From contig NC_053201.1 in the NCBI RefSeq assembly GCF_905163445.1, positions 12,472,001-12,536,000 on the forward strand: a stretch of DNA of 64,000 nucleotides. The letters run 5' to 3'. The notes beneath the pieces were generated by a model. That model saw only the letters and a list, made by a program, of their open reading frames with translations. It made no database searches and was not told where the DNA came from. This stretch comes from Pararge aegeria (lineage: Eukaryota > Arthropoda > Insecta > Lepidoptera > Nymphalidae). Shown piece after piece: positions 30,621 to 41,784 of this stretch (positions are counted from its first letter, which is position 1; the number at the start of each line of letters is the position of its first letter). The position numbers were made by a program, and so were the translations under genes.

Positions 30621-31281
30621 AAGGTGGTGTACACTGTTTAAAACATATAAATACATACTAATATATAAACCAGTATACACAAATACAACAAAACTATTGA
30701 TAAATATAAAAAATAAATATACTGAAACATACTTCAACATAACATAAATACTTAAATATGAGTTAGAGCAGAAAAATAAATAATATATTATGGAGATACT
30801 ATAATTCTAATGATGGCAAATGAACGATTTTGGTAGCGGGACAACCTATGGGTACGCGTCACGGATGACCTCGACATTCTCGTTACGACGATATATTTAT
30901 AGTAATACCTATACACATTTAATATAGATAAGTAAATAAATTTAACAAAAATTCAATGGAAGTCTTATAAAAGAAATTACATGATATCTTAATTATTAAT
31001 TATCAATTATTAATAACAGTATAAGTGACATTAAATTCATTCAAATTATTGTAAATCGAAATTATATTTATGTTTTGTTGACATAATTCTAATATTTTTT
31101 TTAGCTTTAAGTTGACATATTTTAATATTTGAATCAATTGCAATAATAATAATTTAATTTGAAAATAATAATTTAGATTGACTAATGGAATAAAAATAAT
31201 TTCAACAAATTTTATTGCCCCGTCGGGGCGTCATGTTATCTTTTGTGTATGTACATAAAGCAATTAATAAACAATAACAGA

Positions 31282-31358
31282 TTGGCAAACTAGTTTAGTT
31301 TATATATCTCTTTGATTTTGGGAGATTTGGCAAACTAGTTTAGTTTATATATCTCTTT
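31282..31358. repeat. Two perfect 32-bp direct repeats
   Basis: 31282-31313 and 31327-31358 (ttggcaaactagtttagttt...) are identical, 13 bp apart. Confidence 0.95.
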
Positions 31359-31395
31359 TAAAAAGGTAATTGATTTAATAATATAACATCAGCTA

Positions 31396-31530
31396 TGATC
31401 AAAATTAAACACGTTCCGTTCCGGCCCATTAAACCGTTAAAGACCATCAAGTAAATACGATTATACGTTAATTTATTTAAACACATTTTATCATGGCGTG
31501 AGTTTTATATACGGGTTATTTTTGTTCATC
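31396..31530. repeat. Repeat pair with 32786-32910
   Basis: Both contain 'cccattaaaccgtta', 'accatcaa' and 'gggttatttttg' or 'aggttatttttg'. Unknown family. Confidence 0.6.
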
Positions 31531-31687
31531 GTAGTCAATGAATTTTGAAACCCTTTGAGATATTAATCAACATAATTTTTATTTAAGGAAGCAGTGATTT
31601 GTTATTTTATTTTATTTTATTAGGGGTTCCGTTTCCGACCGAATTCGAACCCCGGCATGTTCTAAGTGGCGTCCGTTGCGGTTTGGT

Positions 31688-31935
31688 TATGAATAAATGA
31701 ATGAATACACTTTTATTGTACACCAAAGGAAAAAATAGTTTACCAAAGTTTGGTGGTTTACCAAACGCAGTTGAACACCAAAGATAAAAGTAGTTATTCC
31801 TGTTTGGAGATACAAACTAGTGCAAGAGAGTACAATTTGGTAGCCTTATCGCTACATAGCGATTTATTGCAGGCAACCAAAGGTGTAAAAGGAAAAAACA
31901 TAGAAAAAAGGTAGGTGGTGCAATAAATAAGATAT
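31688..31935 (-). mobile_element. LINE family N, 3' part
   Basis: 'gtagccttatcgctacatagcgat' hairpin, then 'gcaggcaaccaaaggtgta'. The tail complement 'atgaataaatgaatgaata' is at the low end. Confidence 0.6.
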
Positions 31936-32406
31936 AAACATAACACAAATATATAAATATAATATATGACTATAAATATATATATCACATATAAATACAA
32001 ATAAACTTTTATAGTTCATTTGTATTTATATGTATATACATACATTAAATAACATTACCGGTTTTTAATATAATCTACTAAAAAAACCTAGTTATGTGCG
32101 TGTTTTAACGGTGGAGGTAAACATCATGGGGAAACTTGCATGCCTAATATAAATGTTGATGAAAAGAATAAAATCCTTAAGTACTAATATTATAAATGCA
32201 AAAGTGTGTTTGAAGAAGAACTACGTTGCAAGCAAAACATAAAGGAAAAGAAAAAGTACGAAATTTACAGTAAAACAATTCGTAGGCATGCAAAGGCCAG
32301 CGAGGAAGATATTGTCCTTTTTACCCCTGGAAAACAAACGGTGTCCAGGGGACCAAAAGGGTATCATCAAAAACGGTATATAATTTTTTTTTGTTTTAAT
32401 AAATAG
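31936..32406. other. Unassigned, with a Helitron-like 5' end
   Basis: 'gtactaatattataaatgc' at about 32180 is a Helitron-type start. No 3' end matched. The frame 32206-32406 is not recognised. Confidence 0.4.
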
Positions 32407-32634
32407 GTACTACGACAATACAGACATCGCCACCTAGCCCCAAAGTAAGCGTATCTAGCTTATTTTGGGTATTAAAGATGAATAATACAGGTATTAAAAT
32501 AAATATACCTATAACGCCCCAGACACTGAAAAACATTCATGTTCATCACACAAACATTTTTCAGATGTTAGATTCGAACCCACGGCCTTAGACTTAGAAG
32601 AGAGGGTCGCTGCCCACTGCGCCAATCGGCCGTC
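32407..32634 (-). mobile_element. SINE family A
   Basis: Minus strand from GACGGCCGATTGGCGCAGTGG (head intact) through a mutated B box to the family end. Small deletions in the body. Confidence 0.85.
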
Positions 32635-34007
32635 AAGTGGCGGAGTGATCGCGTAACAAATTAAGAAAAAAAAAGTTGAATTGAGAACCCCTTTTTTACG
32701 GATGAGAAGATAAAACCTGCGGTGATCGGATTTTTGACAGTACAGTTTAGTTCACTTATATTTTCGGCTCTGTTCAATAGGGACAAATTTGGTCAATATC
32801 AAACGCGTTCTATTCCGTCCCATTAAACCGTTAGAAACCATCAAACGATTCCATTAAACAATGATACACATTAAATCATGTCGTTAGTTTAACAGGTTAT
32901 TTTTGCAAGGCTAATGTTATTTGCATAGCCGCTTGGCTTGTAAAGTGGAATAATTGACTATTATTTGCACTTTTAGCAATTGAACAAAGGAGTTGACATG
33001 TTCCAATGACCTGATAAGAACATGTGTTGGTTTTAAATAGACTTCGAAATGGTGGCAGTGGCATACTACCATCGCTAGAAAAGGTGTTATATTAAAATGG
33101 CATAAAAGACACGTCCTTAAAAAAATAATATTTCTAAAATAAAAAAGTAAACGATGTTAAAATAATACTGCTATAAGCGACGGTAGTAACATTTGTTGTG
33201 TTTATTCAGACGATATAATTTTAAATGCAAGGAATACGTACCTACTACAAAATGAACCTGAGGCGTAGGTGTTCAGACTCATGTGCCTATAATGATACAG
33301 AAGACCTTGAAACAGGAGCAAGCAGTAGCTTGGCGGCAGAAATAATCTTGGCGTTACTACTTCATCAGCATCATCATATCAACATATTACCAATTGGCTA
33401 TCACCACTACTACTTACTTCATCGACATACCTAGGGAACCATTATGTTTTCTTATAACACACACTTTACCAGTTATTAATAAAGGCGCCGCTTACTAAAT
33501 GGCATTTTATTAATGTTTAACGACGTTTTTGTTTGTATCCAATCAATCAATTCATGCCAACAGAATGTTGTTTCTAGCGAACATAAAAATGCATTTCCTT
33601 GCATAAAAACTGAACATTTATTTTATTGGAATTTAAAATCTCATTATTAATCAACTGGTTACAACTTGCGACTTTGTTAATCCGGTTTAGATTGGTAATC
33701 GGTTGTACAAAATATTATAGGGATTAGGATTATATATAACCCTATTTATATATACTGGAAAGTTTGTGAGGATGTTTGTTACCATTTCATGCAAAAGCTA
33801 TTCAATAAATTTTGATAAAACCGAACATAATATATCAAATGTATCAGAATAGGAAATATGCTATAATTTATTAATTTACTATGAAAAATAGCCGTCAAAA
33901 AGTCGAAAAAATCTGCCATCTGTGAGTTATCATGACATGCGCTGTATTAACTGTTACAGTTAGGCGAGTAAATAACCCCATCATGACGGGATTATTTACT
34001 CTTTAAC
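32635..34007. other. Mostly unassigned
   Basis: Contains the second member of the repeat pair (32786-32910) and a family T piece (33239-33365). No exon recognised. Confidence 0.5.
33239..33365 (+). repeat. Dispersed repeat family T
   Basis: 'aacctgaggcgtaggtgttca', 'catgtgcctataatga', 'gcttggcggcagaaa' match 50150-50370. Confidence 0.55.
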
Positions 34008-34245
34008 AGTTCCCAGTCGGTAGGAGCTCGACTTCATTTTCCGGAGGCCGTGGTTTAATCCCAGGACGCACCTCTACCTTTTTGAGTTAAGTGCGTTTTA
34101 AGTAATTATAATGTCACTTGATTCAACGGTGAAGGAAAAAATCGTGAGGAAAAATGCATGCCTGATAGTTATACATAGTGTTCTCAAAGGTGTGTGGAGT
34201 CCACCAATCCGCACTGGGCCAGCGTGTTGGACCACGGCATCGACT
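34008..34245 (+). mobile_element. SINE family H, tail lost
   Basis: 'ggtaggagctcgacttcatt', B-box relic 'gtggtttaatcccagga', 'gtgcgttttaagtaattat', 'ccgcactgggccagcgtg'. Confidence 0.8.
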
Positions 34246-34317
34246 TGTTAAGCAAGCATCATCAAATGTAACAATACCATAGTGATTGTTAAAAGATATA
34301 AAATAAATGATATCGAA

Positions 34318-34528
34318 TCCTTACTTATATTATAAATGCGAAAGTGCGTTTGGTTGTTTGTCTTTCCTTTACGCCCTAACTAAGTAACTAACTAACTGAT
34401 TTTTAGCATAGAGTTAGTTAAAAGGACGGAGAGTAACATAGGCTACTTTTTGCCTTAGAAAAAAAACGGGTCTCACAGGATTTGTAACAAAACCGTAACA
34501 AACGAGAACATAGATCGGCAACGGCTAG
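34318..34528 (+). mobile_element. Non-autonomous Helitron-like element
   Basis: TCCTTACTTATATTATAAATG start after A; ends 'gatcggcaacgg' CTAG before T. 211 bp, no ORF. Confidence 0.7.
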
Positions 34529-34812
34529 TTGCTAAAACACGATAGATTAAACTATCAAAGGAGACAAGACTACTTACGTTTTTTGTTAAAAAAAATATAT
34601 TATTAAAAAAAGGCAAAGTGACAACCCTAAAATAAACCGGAAGCTCACACTTGAAGACCCGCGATGCATTCGAAGTTCGAATGACCGGATGCGTTGTCCT
34701 ACACTGCTAAAGTTGTGATGTGTGTGTGAACTACTATTATCCGGCCGCTATAATAACATTAGTAATCCAAATTAATAACTAATATTGTGTGAATCTATGA
34801 TCGAAAGCTAGA

Positions 34813-35225
34813 TAAGTCAAACTCAAATATTTCTGTATTCAAAAAGGCACACTGATGGCACTTTTGATGCATACATTACATGTAAAATATGACATAGAAG
34901 TGAGTTGATGGCGAAATCGTTAACTTAAACTAAAGCACCAAGGGTTCCAAACGCGCCCTGGTCTAAGAAGAAGCCCACAACAAACATAGCTGGGTGTTTT
35001 TTTATTATTTTATATCACCATTTCATATTGTCATTTAAAACTATTAAACGAAGCAACCTGTGTAGAGCAATAATTTACACCCGAGCATTTTTTTATTTTT
35101 ATTTTTCTATAAAGCTTACGGTAAACACAAACTTTGAACTTTTTAAGAAACATCTCCAAGACATCAACTGGTACTTTATTGTAAAATTGTATACAACTAT
35201 GTCGCCTTAAGTATTTTCAAAAAAA
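34813..35225 (-). mobile_element. LINE family O, 3' part
   Basis: 'gtcaaactcaaatatttctg', 'agggttccaaacgcgccctg', 'aagaagcccacaacaaacat', 'aaactttgaactttttaag'. Confidence 0.75.
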
Positions 35226-35639
35226 TTATAAAATGCCATTTGTAAAAAGCCATTAGTGGTAGGAATACCTACCTAGGTTTCATACCTATTATATAAAACA
35301 ATATTTATGATCTTCATTTAAATTAGCCCTTTACTTTATCATTAAAAGTGCCACGCCCTACCAACAACCAAGTTAAAATGTATTCTTTGAGTTAATCAAA
35401 CAAATATATACGTAAGAGTACCTTTAACAATTTAAACAACTTAAACCTTACATAATTCTTGCATAGTTCCTAAGCCCAAGAAGTTGGAATTTGGAACTCC
35501 TAGCAGAATACCTATTTTTTTTTATATTTTTTTGTATAAAAAAGACATGCAAAGTACACATCCAACCGAGTGCCGCCCTGTCAATAAACCTGAGGCGTAA
35601 GTCAAATACATAAGAAATTGTTATTTATAAATCATTTAA
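35226..35639. other. Unassigned
   Basis: AT-rich, no exon. A short family T phrase ('aataaacctgaggcgta') occurs near 35583. Confidence 0.45.
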
Positions 35640-35822
35640 TCTTTTTTAATTTTTTTTTTAATTCTTAATAATGCTTTAAAGAAATAAAAAACACTATTAA
35701 AAATTTATATAATTCACCTTCCGCTTGCGGGGCTTTAGAATGCCCAAGCAACCGGCGTTCAGGGCTCCAGAGTGAGGAACCTCCTCACAATACGCGCCGT
35801 TTCAAGGACTACTGACTGTTGT
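35640..35822 (-). mobile_element. Retrotransposon family J, 3' end
   Basis: 'gcggggctttagaatgccca', 'agcaaccggcgttcagggct' and 'gaggaacctcctcacaatac' as in 21735-21975. Confidence 0.65.
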
Positions 35823-35826
35823 AGTT

Positions 35827-35932
35827 GCCGGTGTAATTACGGATGAAGCCTCATGTGCCTGTCATTACCAAGTCCGCAAGTTCCACAAGTCCTTGCCCGG
35901 ACGAGCTTTATCACAAAAATCTCTACTTCTTA
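35827..35932. repeat. Family T-like fragment
   Basis: 'cctcatgtgcctgtcattacc' and 'ccggacgagctttatcacaa' match the ends of other T copies. Confidence 0.5.
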
Positions 35933-36702
35933 AATACCTATCAGAACAATTATAATAATCATTGATTACAGGCTTTACAAATAAACATATTTTTTTTTTA
36001 CAATTAAACAGTTTACAAATTATATGAAATGCAATTAAAATAAATAAAATAAAAATTTAATTAAATCAAATCAACCTAATCAAAATTTAAATGAAATAAC
36101 AGAAATAAAAATAGAAAGTAAAAATGGTACATTAATAATTTAAATGATATAGAAATTAAAATATTATTTAATAACCAAAACAACCTACGTACCAAAATCA
36201 TCACCATAATTTTATGTTCATTACCATCCCACTACAGGGCATGGATATCCTCTGTGAATGATCGCTACTGACAAAAGGACAAACGGAGCATTTTTTCGGT
36301 AACATTAATTTACCCTATGCCCAAATTTTTTTTATAACGCTATCTCGCCAGATGGCTGTTGAAAAAACCGCAAAAAATCACAAAGGACTCCCAGAGATCT
36401 TTGCTTTTGTTCTAATCTACTCATATATGCTTAACTGGTCCGCAATCTAGGAAGCATGGTGCTCTCCATTTACGGTGCTTAATGCCATACGGAGCGGACA
36501 TGAGAAACGAGACCTTGCGCCTGATTATGGCGAGAAATGCGCACATACGCCATTTACGGTGCGAATGGCTAAATCGATGTTATAATCACGGCTCGTGGAC
36601 GTGATAATGACAGCTTTTGTTTACTTCGTTTCATTTTATTGCAAAAAAAATCCGTAAAATAGGGCCGTAAAAAAAATCCGTAGGGCCGTAAAAAAAATCT
36701 TT
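35933..36702. other. Unassigned AT-rich stretch with a short tandem
   Basis: 36650-36698 repeats 'agggccgtaaaaaaaatc' twice; 'catttacggtgc' occurs at 36467 and 36550. No exon. Confidence 0.45.
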
Positions 36703-36845
36703 GCAAATTTATTTCAAGTAGGCCTAAAATAAGCACTTTTGAAACGTCAAGACTGTCTGTATGTAGTGAATGTACCACCAGTTCGGAAGGCAGATTCTAC
36801 CAAGAAGCTCAGTAATTGCCCTTTTCCAACTTCATTTTACAATTT
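36703..36845 (-). pseudogene. LINE family C, 3' UTR fragment
   Basis: 'atttcaagtaggccta', 'gcacttttgaaacgtcaaga', 'ccagttcggaaggcagattc'. Confidence 0.7.
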
Positions 36846-36856
36846 AACAATATTTT

Positions 36857-37085
36857 TTCTAAATATTGGATAGAAGCAATACTTTGCGGAAATCCATAAT
36901 ATATTATGAAAATTAAGCTTAATTTGCTATACTCCGCGAACAGCAGCAGAATCTGTATGGTGTAATTTATAATTACTTCAATCCGTATACTCCGCACAAA
37001 ACAGATCCTCGGCAATGTTCCCTCTACGCACGTTTTGCTCCGAAACCGGAGCATCCTCAGGAGATGTTGACTTTACAATGAATAT
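36857..37085 (-). repeat. Structured repeat family D
   Basis: Minus copy: 'attaagcttaatttgctat', 'gtatggtgtaatttataatt', 'cagatcctcggcaatgttcc', 'ccgaaaccggagcatcctca'. Confidence 0.8.
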
Positions 37086-37136
37086 TGTTAAGACTTAATT
37101 TATCTTGTGTGCTATAAAAGCGGAGCAGCGTGCTAG

Positions 37137-37227
37137 CCTACCCCTAAATATTTATAACTCGATCTGGAGATTTTCTTCATTTTGTATCATCTACATACCC
37201 AGTGCATACCCTCTATGCACGCCACTG
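37137..37227. mobile_element. hAT-like MITE, right half
   Basis: Ends 'taccctctatgcacgccactg'. Confidence 0.7.
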
Positions 37228-37800
37228 GGGGCACGGGACCTCCCACAAGAAAGGGGTTGAGGCCGTAGCCCCGTGCGGATTGAGGGACTTCACACACCTT
37301 TGAGAACATTATGGAGCACTCTCAGGCATGCGGGTTTCCTCACGATGGTTGTTTTCCTTCACGGTTGAAGCAAGTGCTGTGTTAATTCCTTAAAACGCAC
37401 ATCTTAATATATATAAATCTCCTGTCACGATGTTTGTCCGCGATGGACTCCTAAACTACTGAACCGATTTAAAATTAAATGGACACACCGTGAGCAGTGT
37501 GGTCCGACTTAAGAGATTGGGTAGCTTAGATCTTTAATAATAGTCGCAATTTTATTTTATTGCAAATTTTCTGTCTATAATTAATTGACAGTCACATGTT
37601 ATATATATATACTACTATACTCATTTAAGGCTTAGCGATACTGAATACTTTAAAAACAAAATCAAACGCAGACGAAGTCGCGGGCAACAGCTAGTAGCTT
37701 ATAAAAGAGAGAGGTAGGATGGAGTGGGGCGTGCTGGGATTTGAACTCGGCCCCCCGAAAGTGAAGCCGAAGTCCTATTCACTACACTATCATGTTATAC
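37228..37800 (-). mobile_element. SINE family H split by a Helitron
   Basis: Tail-side body 37228-37401 ('gaggccgtagccccgtgcgg', 'ctcaggcatgcgggtttcct'), head-side 37695-37800 ('gtgctgggatttgaactcgg' B box). The two parts join to restore the consensus around 'aacgcacatagctta'. Confidence 0.85.
37402..37694 (+). mobile_element. Helitron family B inside a SINE
   Basis: TCTTAATATATATAAATCTC start; 'gacgaagtcgcgggcaacag' CTAG end. Host A precedes and T follows. Confidence 0.9.
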
Positions 37801-37953
37801 AAGCATATACTACTTTAATCAAATAAAAAAAAAAGAAAGATGTACTTACCAATTATTGCAACATGACACCGCAGAGAAGTCTGTAACAAAAAAGAAATTT
37901 GTTATTCACTTTTCAATCATATTAGTACCCCACTGCAGGCCACTGGTTCCTTG

Positions 37954-37956
<3 letters not shown>

Positions 37957-38018
<62 letters not shown>
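37957..38018. repeat. (AG)31 microsatellite
   Basis: Uninterrupted AG dinucleotides. Both long frames across it are simple-repeat artefacts. Confidence 0.98.
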
Positions 38019-38025
<7 letters not shown>

Positions 38026-38261
38026 GATTACTGCACTCCAATGTATGTTTGCGGGTCATACTAGCGTCATTAGCGGCACTCGACATTGCGCCAATCACAA
38101 GATGCGTGCGTTCGAGCAAGTTTTGTGATTGGTCGCACGCAGGACGCATAATTGAACGCTGTTAAGTACGTTAGTTTGACTAGGCCTTCGAAATACATAT
38201 TCGAACATGCTTACTACGTGACCACCGAGGACTCAAATATTAAATCACCATTTTTATCAAC

Positions 38262-38370
38262 TAGTGGCTGAAAAATTGCATAAAACGGCAAAAATCCTCC
38301 TTTAATACGAGTTGTATATAAATTTTAGGGTATGCAGTGCTTTTGTGCATATATGAAGTGCACGCCACAT
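38262..38370. mobile_element. hAT-like MITE with 8-bp target duplication
   Basis: From TAGTGGC to 'gaagtgcacgccacat'; flanks TTATCAAC at 38254-38261 and 38371-38378. Confidence 0.8.
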
Positions 38371-38377
38371 TTATCAA

Positions 38378-38465
38378 CCCATTACAAGACCACTACACGA
38401 GTCTCTTCTCATAATGAGAAGGAAAATGTACGCTGAGCCCAACACGCTGGTCAGGTGCGGACTGG
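38378..38465 (-). mobile_element. SINE family H fragment
   Basis: 'gagtctcttctcataatgag', 'cccaacacgctggtcag', 'gcggactggtagact'. Decayed. Confidence 0.55.
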
Positions 38466-38534
38466 TAGACTTAACTTTTGGTAGTCAAAAGAATTACCGT
38501 GCCAGCATTTGTTACTATCAACAACAATAACTAA

Positions 38535-38705
38535 CAAACTGAATATTGGATAGAAGCAGGCGTTACTTTGTGGAGATCCATAATGTATTATGAAAATTAA
38601 GCTTAATTTGTTATACTCCGCGAACAGCAGGAGAATCTGTGTGGTGTAATTTATTATTTCTTCAATTCGTATACCCCACACCTAACAGATCCTCGGCAAA
38701 AAATT
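38535..38705 (-). repeat. Family D, inverted partner of the next copy
   Basis: 'gaatattggatagaagcagg', 'gaaaattaagcttaatttgt', 'acagatcctcggcaa'. Confidence 0.8.
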
Positions 38706-38732
38706 CACAATAGGTATATGTTAACTTTTAAC

Positions 38733-39185
38733 AATTATTAATTGTTAAGTCAACATCTCCTGATGTTATGCGGCGGTACAAAATCAACAGATTTGACGTG
38801 GGTGCTCTAACGAGCCTTCTCTCTCAACCGACCACGGAAGGTTTCAGGTCTGTTGTTGAGATATTTGTGCATAGGCAGCAATAAAAGATTGTATTTGTTA
38901 CATTTCCCTTATATTAATATAATTATTAGGTTTTTTGTTTACTAGTTACTTAAGGGATGATGGGGCTGGCATATCCGTGTTGGATAAAAGTCCCAAATAA
39001 ATAAAGATTAAAAAAAATAAAAAAAAAACATCTCCTGAGGTTTCGGAGCGAAACGTGCGTAGATGGTACATTGCCGAGGATTTGTTTGGTGTTGAGTGTA
39101 CGGATTGAAGAAATTATAAACTACACCATACAGATTCTCCTGCTGTTCGCGGAGTATAGCAAATTAAGCTTAATTTTCATAACAA
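38733..39185 (+). repeat. Family D copy with a retro-insertion
   Basis: Starts 'gttaagtcaacatctcctga', interrupted at 38764-39026, resumes 'ggtttcggagcgaaacgtgc' to 'gcaaattaagcttaatttt'. Confidence 0.8.
38764..39026 (+). mobile_element. 263-bp poly(A)-tailed insertion in family D
   Basis: Ends 'ccaaataaataaagatt' (AATAAA signals) plus an A-rich tail. Flanked by AACATCTCCTGA at 38752-38763 and 39027-39038. Either a SINE, a 5'-truncated LINE or a processed RNA copy; source not recognised. Confidence 0.8.
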
Positions 39186-39275
39186 ACTGAAGTTAATAAG
39201 CGTTCAAGACGAGCCCTGGTCTAAAAAAGATTCCGTAGCAAACTAAGCTGGGTAACCTTTTTGTTGTCACCATCT
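39186..39275 (-). mobile_element. LINE family O fragment
   Basis: 'gacgagccctggtctaaaaa', 'gctgggtaacctttttgttg', 'tcaccatctca'. Confidence 0.6.
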
Positions 39276-39605
39276 CAAAAACATTTGTCACTTAACAAAG
39301 GAAGGTCAAAGTTTTACCCAACCTGCCTGTTTCGCCAAATACCATCATTATCAGCTACAAGTCATTCGGCCTTAAACGAGATCCCGACTGTGGATATGGC
39401 TGCTTTCACTTATTTTGCTTATCTTTATAAGGTGAGGCTCAAACTATAGACTTGCGAACTTTCATTCATTATAGACGTCTACAAATTTCTTGTCTGAGAT
39501 CATAAATTGTTATATTTGATTCGACGCATATTATTGAACTCTTATCGGGGTTTTGATAAGGGCGTGAAAATAGTTGTACTTACTATGAAGCCAACCAACA
39601 CTTGC
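39276..39605. other. Unassigned
   Basis: No exon recognised. Confidence 0.45.
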
Positions 39606-39660
39606 ACGTGGCGTGCACTTTATACACGCACAAAAGCACTACCTACCTTATTTTTTTTTT
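39606..39660. mobile_element. MITE left-end fragment
   Basis: 'gtggcgtgcactttatacac' and 'gcacaaaagcactacctacc', as in 443-585. Confidence 0.55.
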
Positions 39661-39786
39661 ATATAATACGTATGGTTTCTTACCGTACTTACGTATTGGC
39701 TTTGTTCATTCAATGCCATATTTCAAACTTTTTTGACTGGACTAAGCATGAGCCCGGCCAAAAACTCTTTGACTGACGCCGCCGAT

Positions 39787-39900
39787 CGACCAATCCGCAC
39801 TGGGCCACGTGAGTACGTGGTGGACTACGGCCTTAACCCTTCTCATTGTGGTAGATACACCTGCTGTACTGGGCCGGTACTGGGTTGATATGATGATTAT
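39787..39900 (+). mobile_element. SINE family H, 3' part
   Basis: 'ccaatccgcactgggcca', then a short duplication (cgtgagtacgtggtgg), 'tactgggttgatatgatgat'. Confidence 0.75.
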
Positions 39901-39998
39901 GACGGAGCCGGATCATAACGACCCAGAATTTTGATTTACTAATTAATGACAAAGATATTATCGTCAAGTGCTTAATGTTATTGTTTACACCAAGTTTT

Positions 39999-40260
39999 AG
40001 TCAAAGTCAAAGTCAAAAAAAATCTTTATTCAACTAGCCCACTTGTTATTCAGGTGGCACTTTTGATGTGTACATAAGAATTACACGGTAGTGAGATGAT
40101 GGCGATAACCACATTCGTAAACTTAAAACTAAAGCTACGAGGGTTCCAAACGCGTCCTGGTCTAAGAAGAAGCCCACAACAAATTTAGCTGGGTGTTTTT
40201 TTTTGTTATCACCATCTCACTATGTCATTTAAAATTATTAGAAGAGACACCTGGTTAGTT
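39999..40260 (-). mobile_element. LINE family O, 3' part
   Basis: GTCAAAGTCAAAGTCAAA tail complement, 'gagggttccaaacgcgtcct', 'aagaagcccacaacaaattt'. Confidence 0.75.
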
Positions 40261-40515
40261 AAATGTGACTCAGCCAAAATTTGCCGTTGTGACGGCAGAT
40301 CAGAATACAGTTGCCAAATAAGTTGAGTAAGAGTCGAATCTTAATATCGTGAATCGAATTTCAATTACATTTCATCACTAGCGTAACAGTCCACTGCTGG
40401 ACAAAAGGCCTCTCCTAAGGGGAGGGTTTACATGTACATAAGTAGCCACACGTTTTTTTAAATTTTGTACTGTCGGTAATTCCGATAATAGCATTATGCC
40501 GACAGTAGTACTTCG

Positions 40516-40721
40516 CAGTGGCGTGCATCTAGAGGGTATGCACAGGGTATGCAGATGATATAAAATGAAGAAAATCTCCAGTACGAGTTATAAATACTTA
40601 AGGGTAGGCTTTTTATAACTCTTACAATGGCCTATCCTTAAGTTTTTATAACTCGTACTGGAGATTCTCTTCATTTTATATCATCTGCATACCTTGTGCA
40701 TACCCTCTATGCACGCCACTG
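40516..40721. mobile_element. hAT-like MITE, full palindromic copy
   Basis: 206 bp, almost wholly palindromic: CAGTGGCGTGCAT... against ...ATGCACGCCACTG with arms of about 95 bp. No matching 8-bp flanks seen here. Confidence 0.85.
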
Positions 40722-41784
40722 AGTAGTAGTAGTAGAAATGCTGATATATTCGAAACTTCGTTTACAATTATAATTCCTATACTGTTTATTTATTTATATC
40801 CTAAGTATGCTTGCAGCTAAACGTATACAAAGTTTACAAAATACTATTTAATTTGTCTGAATATAATTTAGGAACTTTGCTAAACTTATATTAAATATGT
40901 CAATTTGTTGGTGTTGAGCAATCATATTATTATGAAACTGTTACTACTTATACTGCGATACCCTAGTACCACAGTATAAAGAAATATATTTTTAAATTTT
41001 GGACTATAGCCCATGACATTGCACATACAAACAAACAGCGCGATATGCAAAACACGATGACCTTACGTTTCGGAGGTCGGTAAACACCACAAAGGAAATA
41101 CTTACGCCTTATTTGTAACAGTAATTACGTTGAAGTAGGTTAAATAAGTAAAAAAAAAATGCTTTTACGATTAGTTTAATTTGGGCACGCCCGCCATTAG
41201 AGGAAATCGAAAGTTTGCTATTTTATCTTATTGGTAGAAGAAGACAAAGTCGTCTGAAACCCATATCTTACTCATTAGAAATACTAGATAAATATTTTCA
41301 AACATATAACATTCATTCATTTTATCTTTTTATTTTAATTGCATTTAATTTAATTTTGTAAACTTTTTAATTGATCCTACAATGTTATTTTTTTATGGGT
41401 AAAGCCTGAATGAAATAAATGGTTATTATTATTCAGTCATTATTGTATGCAGTGCATTGTGCCCAAAAACAGTCAAAACGCCCCACGCACTTCTCTTTCA
41501 CACCCGCGGAACGACTAGCTCTCAAACTTTTCGCATTTTCCCCATTTTATAGTAAACGTTTTGAACATTAGAGGTAAAATAGTTACTGTCAACTGCTAAA
41601 TGGAATGCAGTGACTAATCGCCTGTTCTAGAAACACTACTAATGTAGAACCACTACTGAAGGAGTGGTTTTTGATTCTTCAATATTAGTCGTGTACGGCT
41701 TCGGCATGTTCTTAATTCAGTGAATTTTGTAGTTTTTTTTTTGTTTTATATAAATAGGATGCAATCACATTTGTCAGCGTATAA
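40722..41784. other. Unassigned AT-rich stretch
   Basis: 40785-40870 looks like a LINE tail in minus orientation ('tttatttatttatatcctaag'). No exon. Confidence 0.45.

Larger units (their letters stand above)
30621..31687. other. AT-rich region with small repeats
   Basis: No exon. Holds a GCCCCG/CGGGGC hairpin (31217-31229), a 32-bp direct repeat (31282-31358) and one member of a repeat pair (31396-31530). Confidence 0.5.

Noticed and set aside
31217..31229. Transcription terminator-like GC hairpin
   Set aside because: A short gccccg/cggggc palindrome in a eukaryotic AT-rich region has no terminator context; the sequence recurs near the ends of repeat family S.
37856..38149. ORFs on both strands over the AG repeat
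   Set aside because: They are open only because a dinucleotide repeat has no stop in these frames (RERERE or LSLSLS).
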